The notes under the pieces: model-generated | What the model was told of the DNA's origin: nothing | Database searches by the model: none | What the model saw: only the letters and a program-made list of their open reading frames with translations | Assembly (NCBI GenBank): GCA_028694115.1 | Contig: JAQUUB010000033.1 | Location: forward strand, 1-43,638 | Source of the DNA: Lachnospiraceae bacterium | GTDB taxonomy: Bacteria; Bacillota_A; Clostridia; Lachnospirales; Lachnospiraceae | Length of the DNA: 43,638 bases | Direction of reading: 5' to 3' | Program-made: the position numbers and the translations under genes | Shown here: piece after piece, positions 23,868 through 33,328 of the stretch | How positions within the stretch are numbered: position 1 is the first letter of the stretch | How the letters are laid out: every line of letters begins with the position of its first letter

Positions 23868-25606
23868 TTACTACTCTAAAGAAAATATATGCTTTTTCCG
23901 GAAAGATGAAAAGCACTCTGAAAAAATCCATCGTTTTCAGTGTACTTCATTCCATTTTCGATATGTTTCAAATTTTTGCGTTGTTCCTAACACTAAATGG
24001 ATTGGTATATGGAATGACTGCAAAAAATATCTTAACTGCACTTTTTATACTTATTGCAGGTGTGATTGGTAAGATTTTTTGCAGCTATATATCCGATTTT
24101 TCGCAAACTCAAACAGGTTACTTCATGTGTGCGGAAAAGCGCATTCATGTTGGTGACCGAATGAAGTATATGCCAATGGGATATTTCAATGACCATAGCC
24201 TTGGGAACTTAACTTCAACTGTTACAACAACCATTAGCGATGTGGAAAATAATGCGCCCTCTGTCTTAATTACTGTCATACATGGTTTTATCCATATTGC
24301 GGTTATTACACTTGTCATGTTTTTATTTGATTGGCGAATTGGAGTAATCATATGCCTGGGGGTCGCATTATTCCTATGTTGTAATTCTATCTTGCAAAGT
24401 AAATCCAAGGTAGTGTCCCCTAAACGACAGGCTGCTTAAGAAGAACTGGTCGGAGCCACTTTGGAATATATTCAAGGCATGAGTATTGTTAAGTCATTCA
24501 ATCTGGGTGGTGAGTCCAACCAAAAGATAAAGCAGGCCATTGAAGAAAGTCGTGAAAAAAACACAAAGCTGGAAACCGTCTTTGTTCCTTACGGAATGCT
24601 TCAGCAATTTGTTTTGCGGTTGTCCAGCGTTTCGGTTATGTTTTGTTCTATATTTTTCCATTTGCAAGGCACAATGAATTTAGTGTACTGCCTAATGATG
24701 TGTGTGGCTTCCTTTTTGATTTTTAGTGAATTAGAGGCCGCTGGCGGCAAATCCTTTGCCCTTCGATTGATTGAAAGCTCCATTGACAAGGTAAACGTTA
24801 TTGATGAAACCCCTGTTATGGATTTGTCTGGAAAGGATATAAAACCAGAAGATACTACGATTGAATTGCATGATGTCGGTTTTGCCTATGGAGATCACAA
24901 GATTTTAGATCATATCAATCTGACAATCCCTGAGAAAACGACTACAGCCATTGTCGGCCCCTCCGGCTCTGGAAAATCGACATTATGCAGTTTGATTGCT
25001 CGATTTTGGGATGTCAATGAGGGGAACATTAAATTAGGTGGAAGGGATATAAGGGAATATCGACTGGACAGCTTACTTTCCAACATCAGCATTGTATTCC
25101 AAAATGTATATCTATTTGCCGACACGATTGAAAACAACATTAAATTTGGTAAGCCAAATGCCTCACATGAAGAAGTGGTTCAAGCTGCAAAAAGTGCTTG
25201 CTGTCATGACTTTATTGTTAGTCTCCCAAAGGGGTATGACACCGTAATAGGTGAAAGCGGAGCTACCCTCTCTGGTGGTGAAAAGCAACGAATTTCCATT
25301 GCGAGAGCGATTCTAAAGGACACTCCAATCATCATTCTGGATGAAGCAACATCCAGCGTAGACCCAGAGAACGAAAGTCAGTTGCAGATGGCCATCGAAA
25401 AACTCACAAAGGATAAAACAGTTATAATCATTGCCCATCGATTGAAAACAGTACGTAATGCCCAACAGATTGTTGTCATTGCAAACGGTGGGATTTCACA
25501 GTGTGGAACACATCAGGAATTAATGAACGAGCCAGGCATTTATGCCGATTTTATTGGTGTGCGTGAAAAAGCGGCAAATTGGAAGATTGCCCCTGAACCG
25601 GTGTAA
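23864..25606 (+). pseudogene. Exporter-fold ABC transporter half, IrtB/YbtQ-like (pair 3), one in-frame stop
   Basis: The frame from 23864 (MITTLKKIYAFSGKMKSTLK) runs to TAA at 24437-24439 and continues in the same frame without further damage to 25606, giving about 580 aa if read through, the normal length. In pair 1's second subunit the stop position aligns with a Glu (QKSEAVLVG against QAA-stop-EELVG), so one G-to-T change of GAA would explain it. The rest is intact: YIQGMSIVKSFN, Walker A (IVGPSGSGKSTL), VFQNVYLFADT, TLSGGEKQR, IIILDEATSSVD and IIIAHRL. An ATG at 24461 could restart translation, but would lack the first TM helices. A sequencing error or suppression is possible. Confidence 0.85.
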
Positions 25607-25671
25607 TGGCAGCCCGTATATGGATATTGACCTGTGACATGCTCACCTTAAGGGTTAGCAGTAGTGCTGAT

Positions 25672-26670
25672 TCATATTATTAGATGAGATAGTGCCCCAG
25701 TTCGATATTCTTCCGGTGACTGTCCATATACTTTGCGAAAAGCTGCCGCAAATTTACCTGCATTGGCATATCCCAAATGTTCCGCAATTACTCTGATTGT
25801 CAAATCTGGTTTTTTAAGCAGAAGAAGAGCATATCGCATTTTCATCTGTCGAATATAGGCCCCGATTGGAAGACCGTAAACGGTCTTGAAGGATTCCCGG
25901 AGTTTTGTCTGCCCCATCGCAGAGATTTTACAAAGCTGCGATAACTCTGGGGGATTCAGGATGTTCTGTTCAAGGGCTTGCCGTACCGCCTCCAGCGCTT
26001 TCCTTTCAATTGCGGAAACTGTCTTCTGATTAGTATCTGCCTTTTGCCGTTCTCTATGAAAATTGGAGACTACAATAGAAAGCAGTTCACCAACCTTGCT
26101 CTCATAATAGAGTTGGGAGACCTCTCCGGAAATCAGCCTGTCCTGAATTTGCAAGAAAAGGCTCCCGACTTCTGGTGTATTGTAATCAAATACCTTCCAG
26201 TCATAAACCTCAGCATAGTCAAAATCATCAGAGGTAAATCGATCCTGGAGATTTTTTGTGATATAGTCTTCGAATAATAGAACAGAACTGTAGCGGATGG
26301 GAATGTTCGGAGAATACAGCACACGTCCCTGGGAGGGTTTATTTAGGTAAAGATGAATCCCTTCTGTGATAGGCAGAGCCTTTTTCCCATTTTGAATCAG
26401 TGTGATGCCACCCGATTCCAGATAATAGAGCTTTATCAACCGCTGACTGATTTCGTATCTGCGTTGCATCGGTACATAGGGGGTCCAATTTCCGGCAGAT
26501 AGAAAAAGTCCGTCTGTCGGCTGTATTTGATAAATCTGTCCATCTCCCTGCCTGTTCTGTGGCCGCAGAATGCTGAGCCCATTAAGGTTATTCTGCTCGA
26601 AATGATAATCATAAAGATAAAAAGAGGCATCGCCAAAACCATGTACAGCCTGCCAGGAATCTGCCCGCAC
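25672..26670 (-). CDS. AraC-family transcriptional regulator (module 4, divergent)
   Basis: About 332 aa. I prefer GTG at 26670 (VRADSWQAVHGFGDASFYLY) because GGGGTG lies 6 nt upstream; the frame could begin three codons earlier at another GTG (26679). The N-terminal domain differs from the two other AraC proteins: RLIKLYYLESGGITLIQNGK and HLYLNKPSQGRVLYSPNIPI. The C-terminal HTH pair has LSQLCKISAMGQTKLRESFK, then IAEHLGYANAGKFAAAFRKV and GQSPEEYR. It is divergent from the ECF-ABC operon across a 290-bp spacer with an inverted repeat and a promoter, so it very likely regulates that operon. Confidence 0.9.
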   Translation of the reverse strand: MRADSWQAVHGFGDASFYLYDYHFEQNNLNGLSILRPQNRQGDGQIYQIQPTDGLFLSAGNWTPYVPMQRRYEISQRLIKLYYLESGGITLIQNGKKALPITEGIHLYLNKPSQGRVLYSPNIPIRYSSVLLFEDYITKNLQDRFTSDDFDYAEVYDWKVFDYNTPEVGSLFLQIQDRLISGEVSQLYYESKVGELLSIVVSNFHRERQKADTNQKTVSAIERKALEAVRQALEQNILNPPELSQLCKISAMGQTKLRESFKTVYGLPIGAYIRQMKMRYALLLLKKPDLTIRVIAEHLGYANAGKFAAAFRKVYGQSPEEYRTGALSHLII

Positions 26671-26828
26671 TATATTCACCCCATTTCATAAGTAGTCAAA
26701 ATAATCCATTCTATCTTTTTTTATAATCCAAAACATCATAAATTCTAATTATTAAAAAGAGAAAAGTACTGTTGTATACGGTTATTTTTCCTTCTCAACA
26801 AAGCAATTCAACCTTTTTATTCAGATTT

Positions 26829-26858
26829 GACACTATCGGATTCAATGGATAGAATGTC
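26829..26858. promoter_or_regulatory. Inverted repeat in the AraC-ECF spacer, possible AraC site
   Basis: GACA-CTATC (26829-26837) is mirrored by GATAG-N2-TGTC (26848-26858) across a 10-bp gap. It lies just upstream of the -35 of the ECF operon, the normal place for an activator. The assignment to the divergent AraC protein is inference. The rest of 26680-26959 is AT-rich with no gene. Confidence 0.4.
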
Positions 26859-26862
26859 ATTG

Positions 26863-26892
26863 TTGACGGATTAGTGTTTTCTAACTGTAACA
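26863..26892 (+). promoter_or_regulatory. Promoter with operator copy E (ECF-ABC operon)
   Basis: TTGACG (26863-26868) is a likely -35. ATTAG-N6-CTAAC (26870-26885, spacer TGTTTT) follows inside the spacer, and the -10 would be within TGTAACAAT (26886-26894). Repressor bound here would block polymerase. The core is 81 bp before the S-component start. The left arm has A in place of G, as in copies H and I. Confidence 0.65.
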
Positions 26893-26965
26893 ATTCTATC
26901 AGGATTTTGTCCCCAGGTCAATGCAACTACGTCAACAAATAAAATAATTTGAGGAGGATATGAAA

Positions 26966-27571
26966 ATGTATAATTCACAACAAATAAAGAAGGGTCTATC
27001 TGTGCGTGACCTGATTACTACGGGTATTCTTGCCGCTTTGTATATGGTGTGTGCAATGATTGGTGAGGCAATCTTTGGATTCTTTCCAGTGTTGACTTTT
27101 CTTTGCCCACTGTCTATTGCATTGCTATGTGGACCAGTTTATATGCTGATACTTGCAAAAATTCCGAAGCATGGTCCAATTATTGTTACTGGTATATTGG
27201 TAGGGGGAGTCTTGTTCGTACTTGGCATGTACTGGTCTATGTGTCTGGCTTATTGTATTCTTGGCGTTGCAGCTGATTTACTGGCTGGTTCGGGAAAGTT
27301 CAGAAGTAAGGGACGTAATCTGATATCCTACATGATTTTTGTCATTAGTCCAGTTTTTTCTTATGGTATGCTTTGGTTTGACCGGGATTCTTATGTAAAA
27401 TATTTGGTTGAAAAAGGAACAGAACCAGCTTATATGGATACGATGGTTTCAACAGCACAAAACTGGATGCTTCCTGCTATGATCATTGGAGTATTGATTT
27501 GTGCGGTAATCAGTGGGCTGTTGGGGCAAAAACTCTTAAAAAAGCATTTTGAGAAAGCTGGAATAGTGTGA
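26966..27571 (+). CDS. ECF transporter S component, MptD/Trep_Strep family
   Basis: About 201 aa. The ATG at 26966 (MYNSQQIKKGLSVRDLITTG) is 8 nt after GGAGG; an ATG at 26960 is too close to it. It is an integral membrane protein: after VRDLITTGILAALYMVCAMI the helices alternate with short loops, and GMYWSMCLAYCILGVAADLL and GLLGQKLLKKHF are typical of the TIGR02185-type family. S components capture the substrate and dock onto EcfT. This family's substrate is not established; haem and siderophore uptake by ECF systems is known in streptococci. It opens a five-gene operon ending with ABC pair 4. Confidence 0.8.
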   Translation: MYNSQQIKKGLSVRDLITTGILAALYMVCAMIGEAIFGFFPVLTFLCPLSIALLCGPVYMLILAKIPKHGPIIVTGILVGGVLFVLGMYWSMCLAYCILGVAADLLAGSGKFRSKGRNLISYMIFVISPVFSYGMLWFDRDSYVKYLVEKGTEPAYMDTMVSTAQNWMLPAMIIGVLICAVISGLLGQKLLKKHFEKAGIV

Positions 27572-28299
27572 TGAAATTGCAAATCCAGACAAGAGATATG
27601 CTCGCCCTTCTACATTTAGATCCCCGCACAAAGCTTTATTTATTGATTGTGGGAAATGTGGCACTGTTTCTCGCCCCGTCTTTATTGTATGAAGTTGTGC
27701 TGGTCGCCTGTATAGTGATTCTTGGCGTTTTTGCAGGTGCAAAGCGATTCACTGTAAAAATGGCAATTGTCTATGCTGGAATGGTGGTTTTGCATATGAT
27801 CGGTACATGTTATCTGGTTGGAACACTGCAGGTTGTAATTGTAACATTTACAGTATTTATCCGTAAGATATTCCCCTGTGCCATGCTCGGGGGGATATTG
27901 GTAAGTACAACGAGAGTAAATGAATTCATGGCAGCTATGAACCGTATCCATATGCCAAAGGCAATGATTATTCCTATGACGGTCATGATACGGTATTTTC
28001 CTATGGTTCATGAAGATTATTGTTATATTAATGATGCCATGTGTATGCGGGATGTCGGTCCAACCTTCACAAGTTTGCTGACACATCCTATTCGTACGGT
28101 GGAATGTATCTATGTTCCGATGATGATGTCTGCCCTGAAGGTCGCCGATGAATTATCCGCAGCGGCTGTCACAAGAGGACTTGAAAATCCGAAGCCGCGA
28201 ACCTGCATAGCAGAAATACATTTTCAAATTACGGATGTGTTATGCGGCGTTTTGTTCACCTTGTTTTTGGCAGGATCGATATGGGTGAAATACAAATAA
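27571..28299 (+). CDS. ECF transporter transmembrane component (EcfT-like)
   Basis: About 242 aa. The stop of the S component and this ATG overlap as TGATG at 27569-27573 (an in-frame GTG at 27568 is an alternative). It opens MKLQIQTRDMLALLHLDPRT, and the DPRTKL start and several helices are standard for EcfT/CbiQ. The coupling helices are visible as MIIPMTVMIRYFPMVHEDY and ADELSAAAVTRGLENP, whose A-x-x-RG element contacts the ATPases. It links the S component to the double ATPase that follows. A ribosome site is weak, so translation is probably coupled. Confidence 0.85.
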   Translation: MKLQIQTRDMLALLHLDPRTKLYLLIVGNVALFLAPSLLYEVVLVACIVILGVFAGAKRFTVKMAIVYAGMVVLHMIGTCYLVGTLQVVIVTFTVFIRKIFPCAMLGGILVSTTRVNEFMAAMNRIHMPKAMIIPMTVMIRYFPMVHEDYCYINDAMCMRDVGPTFTSLLTHPIRTVECIYVPMMMSALKVADELSAAAVTRGLENPKPRTCIAEIHFQITDVLCGVLFTLFLAGSIWVKYK

Positions 28300-28353
28300 C
28301 CTGCCGCTGGCAGCTTATTTGCATACTAAGGCATAAAAGGGAGGTGCAGGTTG

Positions 28354-29835
28354 ATGATTCATTTTGAAAAAGTATCTTTTACTTATCAAGGATCCATGCT
28401 AAAAGGAGGGCTGCACAATATTGATTTAACGATCCAACAGGGAGAATGCGTGCTGTTATGTGGACGAAGCGGCTGTGGCAAGACTACGCTGACCCGACTT
28501 GTAAATGGATTGATTCCGTATTTCTACCCAGGTGAACTAACTGGTGCAACTTATGTGGATGAGAAAAATGTACAGACAATTCCCATATATGAAATAGCAA
28601 AACGGGTAGGGTCAGTATTTCAAAATCCACGTACCCAGTTTTTTAATGTAGATACAGATAGTGAAATTGCATTTGGAATGGAAAATCTATCCTATCCAAA
28701 GGAAAAGATGAAAAGGTGCATCAAAAAAACAATGGAAGAGTTGGGAATCAACAATCTAAGCGGACGCAGTATTTTTGAATTGTCAGGAGGAGAAAAGCAG
28801 AAAGTGGCATTTGCTTCTATTTACGCCTTGTCACCCGATGTTTATCTGCTGGATGAACCTTCCTCCAATTTGGATATGGATGCGATCGAAGAGCTCCGGT
28901 GTACTCTGGAACTGTTGAAAAAGCAAGGGAAGACAATTCTGATTGCTGAACACCGAATTTACTATCTAAGAGAATTGGCAGATCATATTGTATACATGGA
29001 AAATGGAACTGTGTCCAGGATATTCTCAACACGACAGTTTCTCTCACTTTCTGATCATCAACGACACAAGATGGGACTTCGTGCTTTCGAATTGTCCGAT
29101 GTGCATCCTGGAATCCTGCCATCAAAGAAACAAAGGCCAATATTGGATATAAAGGATTTGTCTTTGTATTACAAGAAAAAACTGATTTTAAGTAACCTGA
29201 AACTGAAAGCGGCTCCGGGAGAAATTATTGGAATTATTGGTCATAATGGAGCCGGAAAAACAACCTTCTCCAGAACACTATGTGGATTGCATAAGAACTG
29301 TACAGGTACGATTGCCTGGAAGGATAAAAAGCAAAATGCGAAGGACAGATTGAAACGATCTTATATGGTGATGCAGGATGTGAATTATCAACTCTTTGCA
29401 GAAACAGTGGAAAAAGAGTGCTGCTTTGGCCTGAAACATCCTGATCTGGACGCAGTAAAACAAGCGATGGAGGGATTGGGGATATACGAATACCGCACGG
29501 ATCATCCCAATACTCTTTCTGGTGGGCAGAAACAGCGTGTAGCAGTTGCTGTTAGTATGATATGTGAAAAAGACATCCTGATTTTTGATGAGCCGACCAG
29601 CGGACTTGATTATGAGAGCATGATTCGAGTTTCAAAATTATTGAAGACACTTTCTGAAATGGGAAAAGTGATTTTTGTGGTGACACACGATTATGAATTC
29701 CTGACTACAGCCTGTACAAGAATTATTCATTTGGATGATGGAAGACTTCAGGAGGACTATGCTCTTATATCGGACAATTTATATAGACTGCACAAGTTTT
29801 TCCTGAGGTTAGAAAGGAGAAAATGTAATGAATGA
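28354..29835 (+). CDS. ECF transporter ATPase with two fused NBDs (EcfA-A')
   Basis: 493 aa from the ATG at 28354 (8 nt after GGAGGTG). NBD1: Walker A CGRSGCGKTTL, Q-loop GSVFQNPRTQFF, signature ELSGGEKQKVAFA, Walker B VYLLDEPSSNLD, H-loop LIAEHRIYYL. NBD2 (from about residue 265): Walker A IGHNGAGKTTF, Q-loop MVMQDVNYQLFAE, signature TLSGGQKQRVAVA, Walker B ILIFDEPTSGLD, H-loop VVTHDYEFL. Both sites look active. EVNYQLF-type Q-loops are typical of ECF ATPases. The EcfA remnant at 6798 derives from a relative of NBD2. It overlaps ABC pair 4 by 8 nt, which binds ECF import and the exporter-fold pair into one operon. Confidence 0.9.
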   Translation: MIHFEKVSFTYQGSMLKGGLHNIDLTIQQGECVLLCGRSGCGKTTLTRLVNGLIPYFYPGELTGATYVDEKNVQTIPIYEIAKRVGSVFQNPRTQFFNVDTDSEIAFGMENLSYPKEKMKRCIKKTMEELGINNLSGRSIFELSGGEKQKVAFASIYALSPDVYLLDEPSSNLDMDAIEELRCTLELLKKQGKTILIAEHRIYYLRELADHIVYMENGTVSRIFSTRQFLSLSDHQRHKMGLRAFELSDVHPGILPSKKQRPILDIKDLSLYYKKKLILSNLKLKAAPGEIIGIIGHNGAGKTTFSRTLCGLHKNCTGTIAWKDKKQNAKDRLKRSYMVMQDVNYQLFAETVEKECCFGLKHPDLDAVKQAMEGLGIYEYRTDHPNTLSGGQKQRVAVAVSMICEKDILIFDEPTSGLDYESMIRVSKLLKTLSEMGKVIFVVTHDYEFLTTACTRIIHLDDGRLQEDYALISDNLYRLHKFFLRLERRKCNE

Positions 29836-31567
29836 TATGAAAGCCCTTTTGGGACTAGTGAATAGAAAAAATAAACATAGATTGATAGCTGCAGTTATTT
29901 GCTGTGTGCTATCGGTTCTATGCGGTATTTTAACCTACTTTGGTCTGCTTGGCCTTGTGACTTGCTTTTTACATGAGCAGACAAAAAATCTTTACTTATA
30001 TGTAGGCTTGATCGTTATAGCGACGATTGCGAAACATCTGCTATTTGGTACGGGAACGAAAATCTCACATAAGGTGGCTTATCAGACCCTGGGGGAAACT
30101 CGTAAAAAATTATTTCATAAGATTGCCCATTTACCAATGGGGTATGTAAAGGCAACGGCTTCTGGTCAGATTAAGACGATTATTATGGATAATATGGAGC
30201 AGTTAGAGACCTTTTATGCACATAATATTCCGGAAATTATATCTGGAATAGCAGTTCCGTTGTGCATGGAGATTCTGCTTGTTATTCTGGATATAAGAAT
30301 AGCGGGAATCATGATGATTCCAGTAGTGCTGTTTATTATAACAGGTGCGCTCATGATTATGGTGCAGATGAAAAAGATGGATGAATTCAATCAGGCATCG
30401 GCAGATGTCAGTGTAAAAACTGTGGAATATATCAATGGAATGAAAGAACTGAAAATTTTCACCGCAGATGATGCAACTTATGGTCGTCTATCAGAAAGCA
30501 TTTGTACTTATAGTACCGTTGTAACAGAATGGTTTAGGAGCTGTTTAAAGTATGTAGCGTTTCATCATGCTGACTTGAATAGTAATCTTGTGTTCCTGTT
30601 CCCACTTGCAGGATTGATGTATCTTTCAGGCAGTGTAACAGCAGCCAGTTTTATCATGTATCTTTTTATGGGATTGGCTATGTTGATTCCACTGGAAACA
30701 GTTTCTAATAACTTTGATTATATTGGGATGAACGCTTCAGTTGCCAGGAAGATTCATGACATCTTGAAGTTGGAAGAAATGCCAGACACAAATTCTGAAA
30801 TAAAAATCTCAGACCATACGATTTCGTTTGAACATGTTACGTTTGCTTATAATGAAGATCAAACGGTGTTAAAGGATATTTCTTTTCAAGTACCAGATGG
30901 AAAAGTGACTGCCATTGTTGGTATTTCAGGAAGTGGTAAGAGCACTGTAGCCAGTTTGATATGCCGTTTTTGGGATGTGACAAAAGGAAATATCTTCCTG
31001 GGTGGAGTACCAATCAGGCAGATTCCATTAATGAAGCTTATGAAACAGATTTCCTTTGTAACCCAGAATACTTTTTTGTTCAAAAAGAGTATTAGGGAAA
31101 ATATTAAGATGGGGAATCCGCAAGCCACGGAGGAAGAAGTGATACAGGCAGCGAAAGAAGCGGTATGTCACGATTTCATCATGCGTCTGCCAAATGGATA
31201 TGACACAATCCTTGATAAAGAAATAAAGTTAAGCGGTGGCGAAAAACAAAGAATCACAATTGCCAGAGCGATTCTTAAAAACGCACCAATTGTTATTCTT
31301 GACGAGGCAACAGCCTATATTGATGCAGACAATGAAGATTTGCTGCAACATGCATTAGCAAAGTTGTCACAGAAAAAAACTGTGTTAGTCATTGCACACC
31401 GCCTTTCCAGCATCAAGGAAGCCGATTCCATTCTTGTAATGGAAGAAGGAACACTTATTGATTCTGGCACGCACCGTGAGCTGATGGATCGATGCACTTC
31501 CTATCAGAATATGTGGGATGCATTAAAACAATCTGACAAATGGGAAATGAGAGGTGCAAAAAAATGA
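29828..31567 (+). CDS. Exporter-fold ABC transporter half, IrtA/YbtP-like (pair 4, first subunit)
   Basis: 579 aa, MNDMKALLGLVNRKNKHRLI, after AAAGGAGA. TMD with YVKATASGQIKTIIMDNMEQ and YINGMKELKIFTAD, the latter more divergent than in pairs 1-3. NBD: Walker A (IVGISGSGKSTV; Ile in place of the usual Pro), SFVTQNTFLFKK, signature KLSGGEKQR, Walker B (IVILDEATAYID), H-loop (LVIAHRLSS). It overlaps the ECF ATPase by 8 nt and its partner by 4 nt. The complex may act with, or downstream of, the ECF importer on the same compound. Confidence 0.9.
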   Translation: MNDMKALLGLVNRKNKHRLIAAVICCVLSVLCGILTYFGLLGLVTCFLHEQTKNLYLYVGLIVIATIAKHLLFGTGTKISHKVAYQTLGETRKKLFHKIAHLPMGYVKATASGQIKTIIMDNMEQLETFYAHNIPEIISGIAVPLCMEILLVILDIRIAGIMMIPVVLFIITGALMIMVQMKKMDEFNQASADVSVKTVEYINGMKELKIFTADDATYGRLSESICTYSTVVTEWFRSCLKYVAFHHADLNSNLVFLFPLAGLMYLSGSVTAASFIMYLFMGLAMLIPLETVSNNFDYIGMNASVARKIHDILKLEEMPDTNSEIKISDHTISFEHVTFAYNEDQTVLKDISFQVPDGKVTAIVGISGSGKSTVASLICRFWDVTKGNIFLGGVPIRQIPLMKLMKQISFVTQNTFLFKKSIRENIKMGNPQATEEEVIQAAKEAVCHDFIMRLPNGYDTILDKEIKLSGGEKQRITIARAILKNAPIVILDEATAYIDADNEDLLQHALAKLSQKKTVLVIAHRLSSIKEADSILVMEEGTLIDSGTHRELMDRCTSYQNMWDALKQSDKWEMRGAKK

Positions 31568-33303
31568 TTACAATTATACGCAAATTTCTTAGCCTTGCAA
31601 AAGAACGAAAAAAACGATTATATCGGGCGTGGATTTTCCAGATGTTAACTTCTATTTGTGAGGGGGCGATCTACTTTACGTTATTCCTTGTATTAAAAGA
31701 TATATTGAATGAAACTTTTACAAAGGAAAGTCTGATACGATATAGTCTTACTTTCCTGATCTATACCGTCCTGCATTTTGTCTTTTATTATGTTACGATT
31801 GCGTCGGGGCGGCCAGTATCTTATGCCATCATACGTGATGAACGAATTTCTATTGCTGCTAAAATAAAACAGTTTCCGCTGCATTTTTTTACAAAGGATA
31901 AGATCAGCCAGCTGACTTCTTTGTTCACAACAGATTTGAGTTTTATAGAAATGAATATTATGGAGATTATCGCTGGTTTTGTTTCCAGTATGGTTATGAC
32001 GGTAATATTTGCATTGATGTTGTTTATCGTAGACTGGCGGATGGCATTGCTGCTTCTTGTTGGAATTGTGCCAGGTTATCTTCTATATCAGAGATTTCAA
32101 AAAAGTATGGTATCTTGTGGCAGGCAAAAGAAAGAAGCACAAGTGGCAATGATTGATTCTACACTGGAGTATGTACAGGGTATAGAAGCAATCAAAGCGT
32201 ATCGCCTGGAACAGTCTGGCAAGCTGGTAGAAAAGCAGGTAGATAACTATTGCACATCTTCTGCCTGCTATGAATCTACTTTGACAAATTGGAATCTGCT
32301 TTATAAAATCTGTTTGAATATCGGTCTGTTTTTGAGTCTGAGTGTTGGCATTGAAATGATTCATTCCGGTTTATTGGCTCCTGCAACATACTTGTTTTTT
32401 GCAATTATGGGTATTATTTTTTATCGACCATTGGAAGCCCTTATGGGTTCCTTTGCCATGATGAATCTGGCAGATACTGCTCTGGATAACGTAGATAAAA
32501 TTCATAACCTGCCGTCTGAAAACGAAAAGCAGGGAAGTAAACCGTATACAGACAGGCAGTCTGAGGTGCAATTTGAAGATGTATCATTTTGCTATGATGG
32601 AAAACGTAAGGCGTTAAATCATATAAGTTTTCGGGCGAAACCGGGAAGCATTACTGCATTGGTTGGACCATCTGGAAGTGGCAAGTCTACAATTTTGAAT
32701 CTTATCCCAGGATTTCTTACATCAGAAAGTGGCAGAATCCTATTGAATGGACAGGACATATCTGAGTTGAATCATCATGATCTGGTAGGTCATGTAAGCG
32801 TTGTCTTTCAGGAAATATATCTGTTCCAGGATACCATGATGAACAATATCCGTATGGGAAATCAGAAGGCAACGGATGAACAAGTAGTAGCGGCAGCGAA
32901 GAAGGCACATTGCCATGAGTTTATTGAAAAGCTGCCGCAAGGATATCAGACTGTGATTAGCGAGGGTGGTGGAAGTCTCTCAGGAGGAGAACGTCAGAGG
33001 GTTGCTATTGCAAGAGCAATTTTAAAAGATGCGCCAATTATTCTCCTTGACGAGGCATTTTCCAGTCTGGATGCAGAAAATGCGGTAGTGATTCAAAAAG
33101 GAGTGGAGGAAATGATACAAGGAAAAACGGTTTTCCTTGTATCACATATGTTGTCTTATATTCGAAACGCAGATCAAATACTTGTTTTGTCTGATGGGGT
33201 ATTGAAAGGATGCGGAAAGCATGATGAATTAATGCAGACGGTACCACTTTATAAAACAATGTGGGAAAAAGAGAAGTCTGTTAAGAACTGGAAATTAATG
33301 TAA
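31564..33303 (+). CDS. Exporter-fold ABC transporter half, IrtB/YbtQ-like (pair 4, second subunit)
   Basis: 579 aa from the ATG at 31564 (MITIIRKFLSLAKERKKRLY), with GAGGTG 7 nt upstream; a frame from 31540 includes that site. TMD with YVQGIEAIKAYRLE. NBD: Walker A (LVGPSGSGKSTI), VVFQEIYLFQDT, signature SLSGGERQR, Walker B (IILLDEAFSSLD) and H-loop (FLVSHMLS). EAFSSLD and SHMLS differ from the EATA..D and AHRL of the other pairs; the His is kept but the Arg is not. It ends the operon. A new promoter with operator F starts 25 bp later. Confidence 0.9.
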   Translation: MITIIRKFLSLAKERKKRLYRAWIFQMLTSICEGAIYFTLFLVLKDILNETFTKESLIRYSLTFLIYTVLHFVFYYVTIASGRPVSYAIIRDERISIAAKIKQFPLHFFTKDKISQLTSLFTTDLSFIEMNIMEIIAGFVSSMVMTVIFALMLFIVDWRMALLLLVGIVPGYLLYQRFQKSMVSCGRQKKEAQVAMIDSTLEYVQGIEAIKAYRLEQSGKLVEKQVDNYCTSSACYESTLTNWNLLYKICLNIGLFLSLSVGIEMIHSGLLAPATYLFFAIMGIIFYRPLEALMGSFAMMNLADTALDNVDKIHNLPSENEKQGSKPYTDRQSEVQFEDVSFCYDGKRKALNHISFRAKPGSITALVGPSGSGKSTILNLIPGFLTSESGRILLNGQDISELNHHDLVGHVSVVFQEIYLFQDTMMNNIRMGNQKATDEQVVAAAKKAHCHEFIEKLPQGYQTVISEGGGSLSGGERQRVAIARAILKDAPIILLDEAFSSLDAENAVVIQKGVEEMIQGKTVFLVSHMLSYIRNADQILVLSDGVLKGCGKHDELMQTVPLYKTMWEKEKSVKNWKLM

Positions 33304-33328
33304 AAAAATAAAATAACACAGCCTGATA

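Noticed and set aside
25640..25668. GTTAGCA...TGCTGAT between the convergent pair-3 and AraC genes
   Set aside because: The spacing and right arm do not fit the operator; it is a weak hairpin between convergent genes without a U-run.
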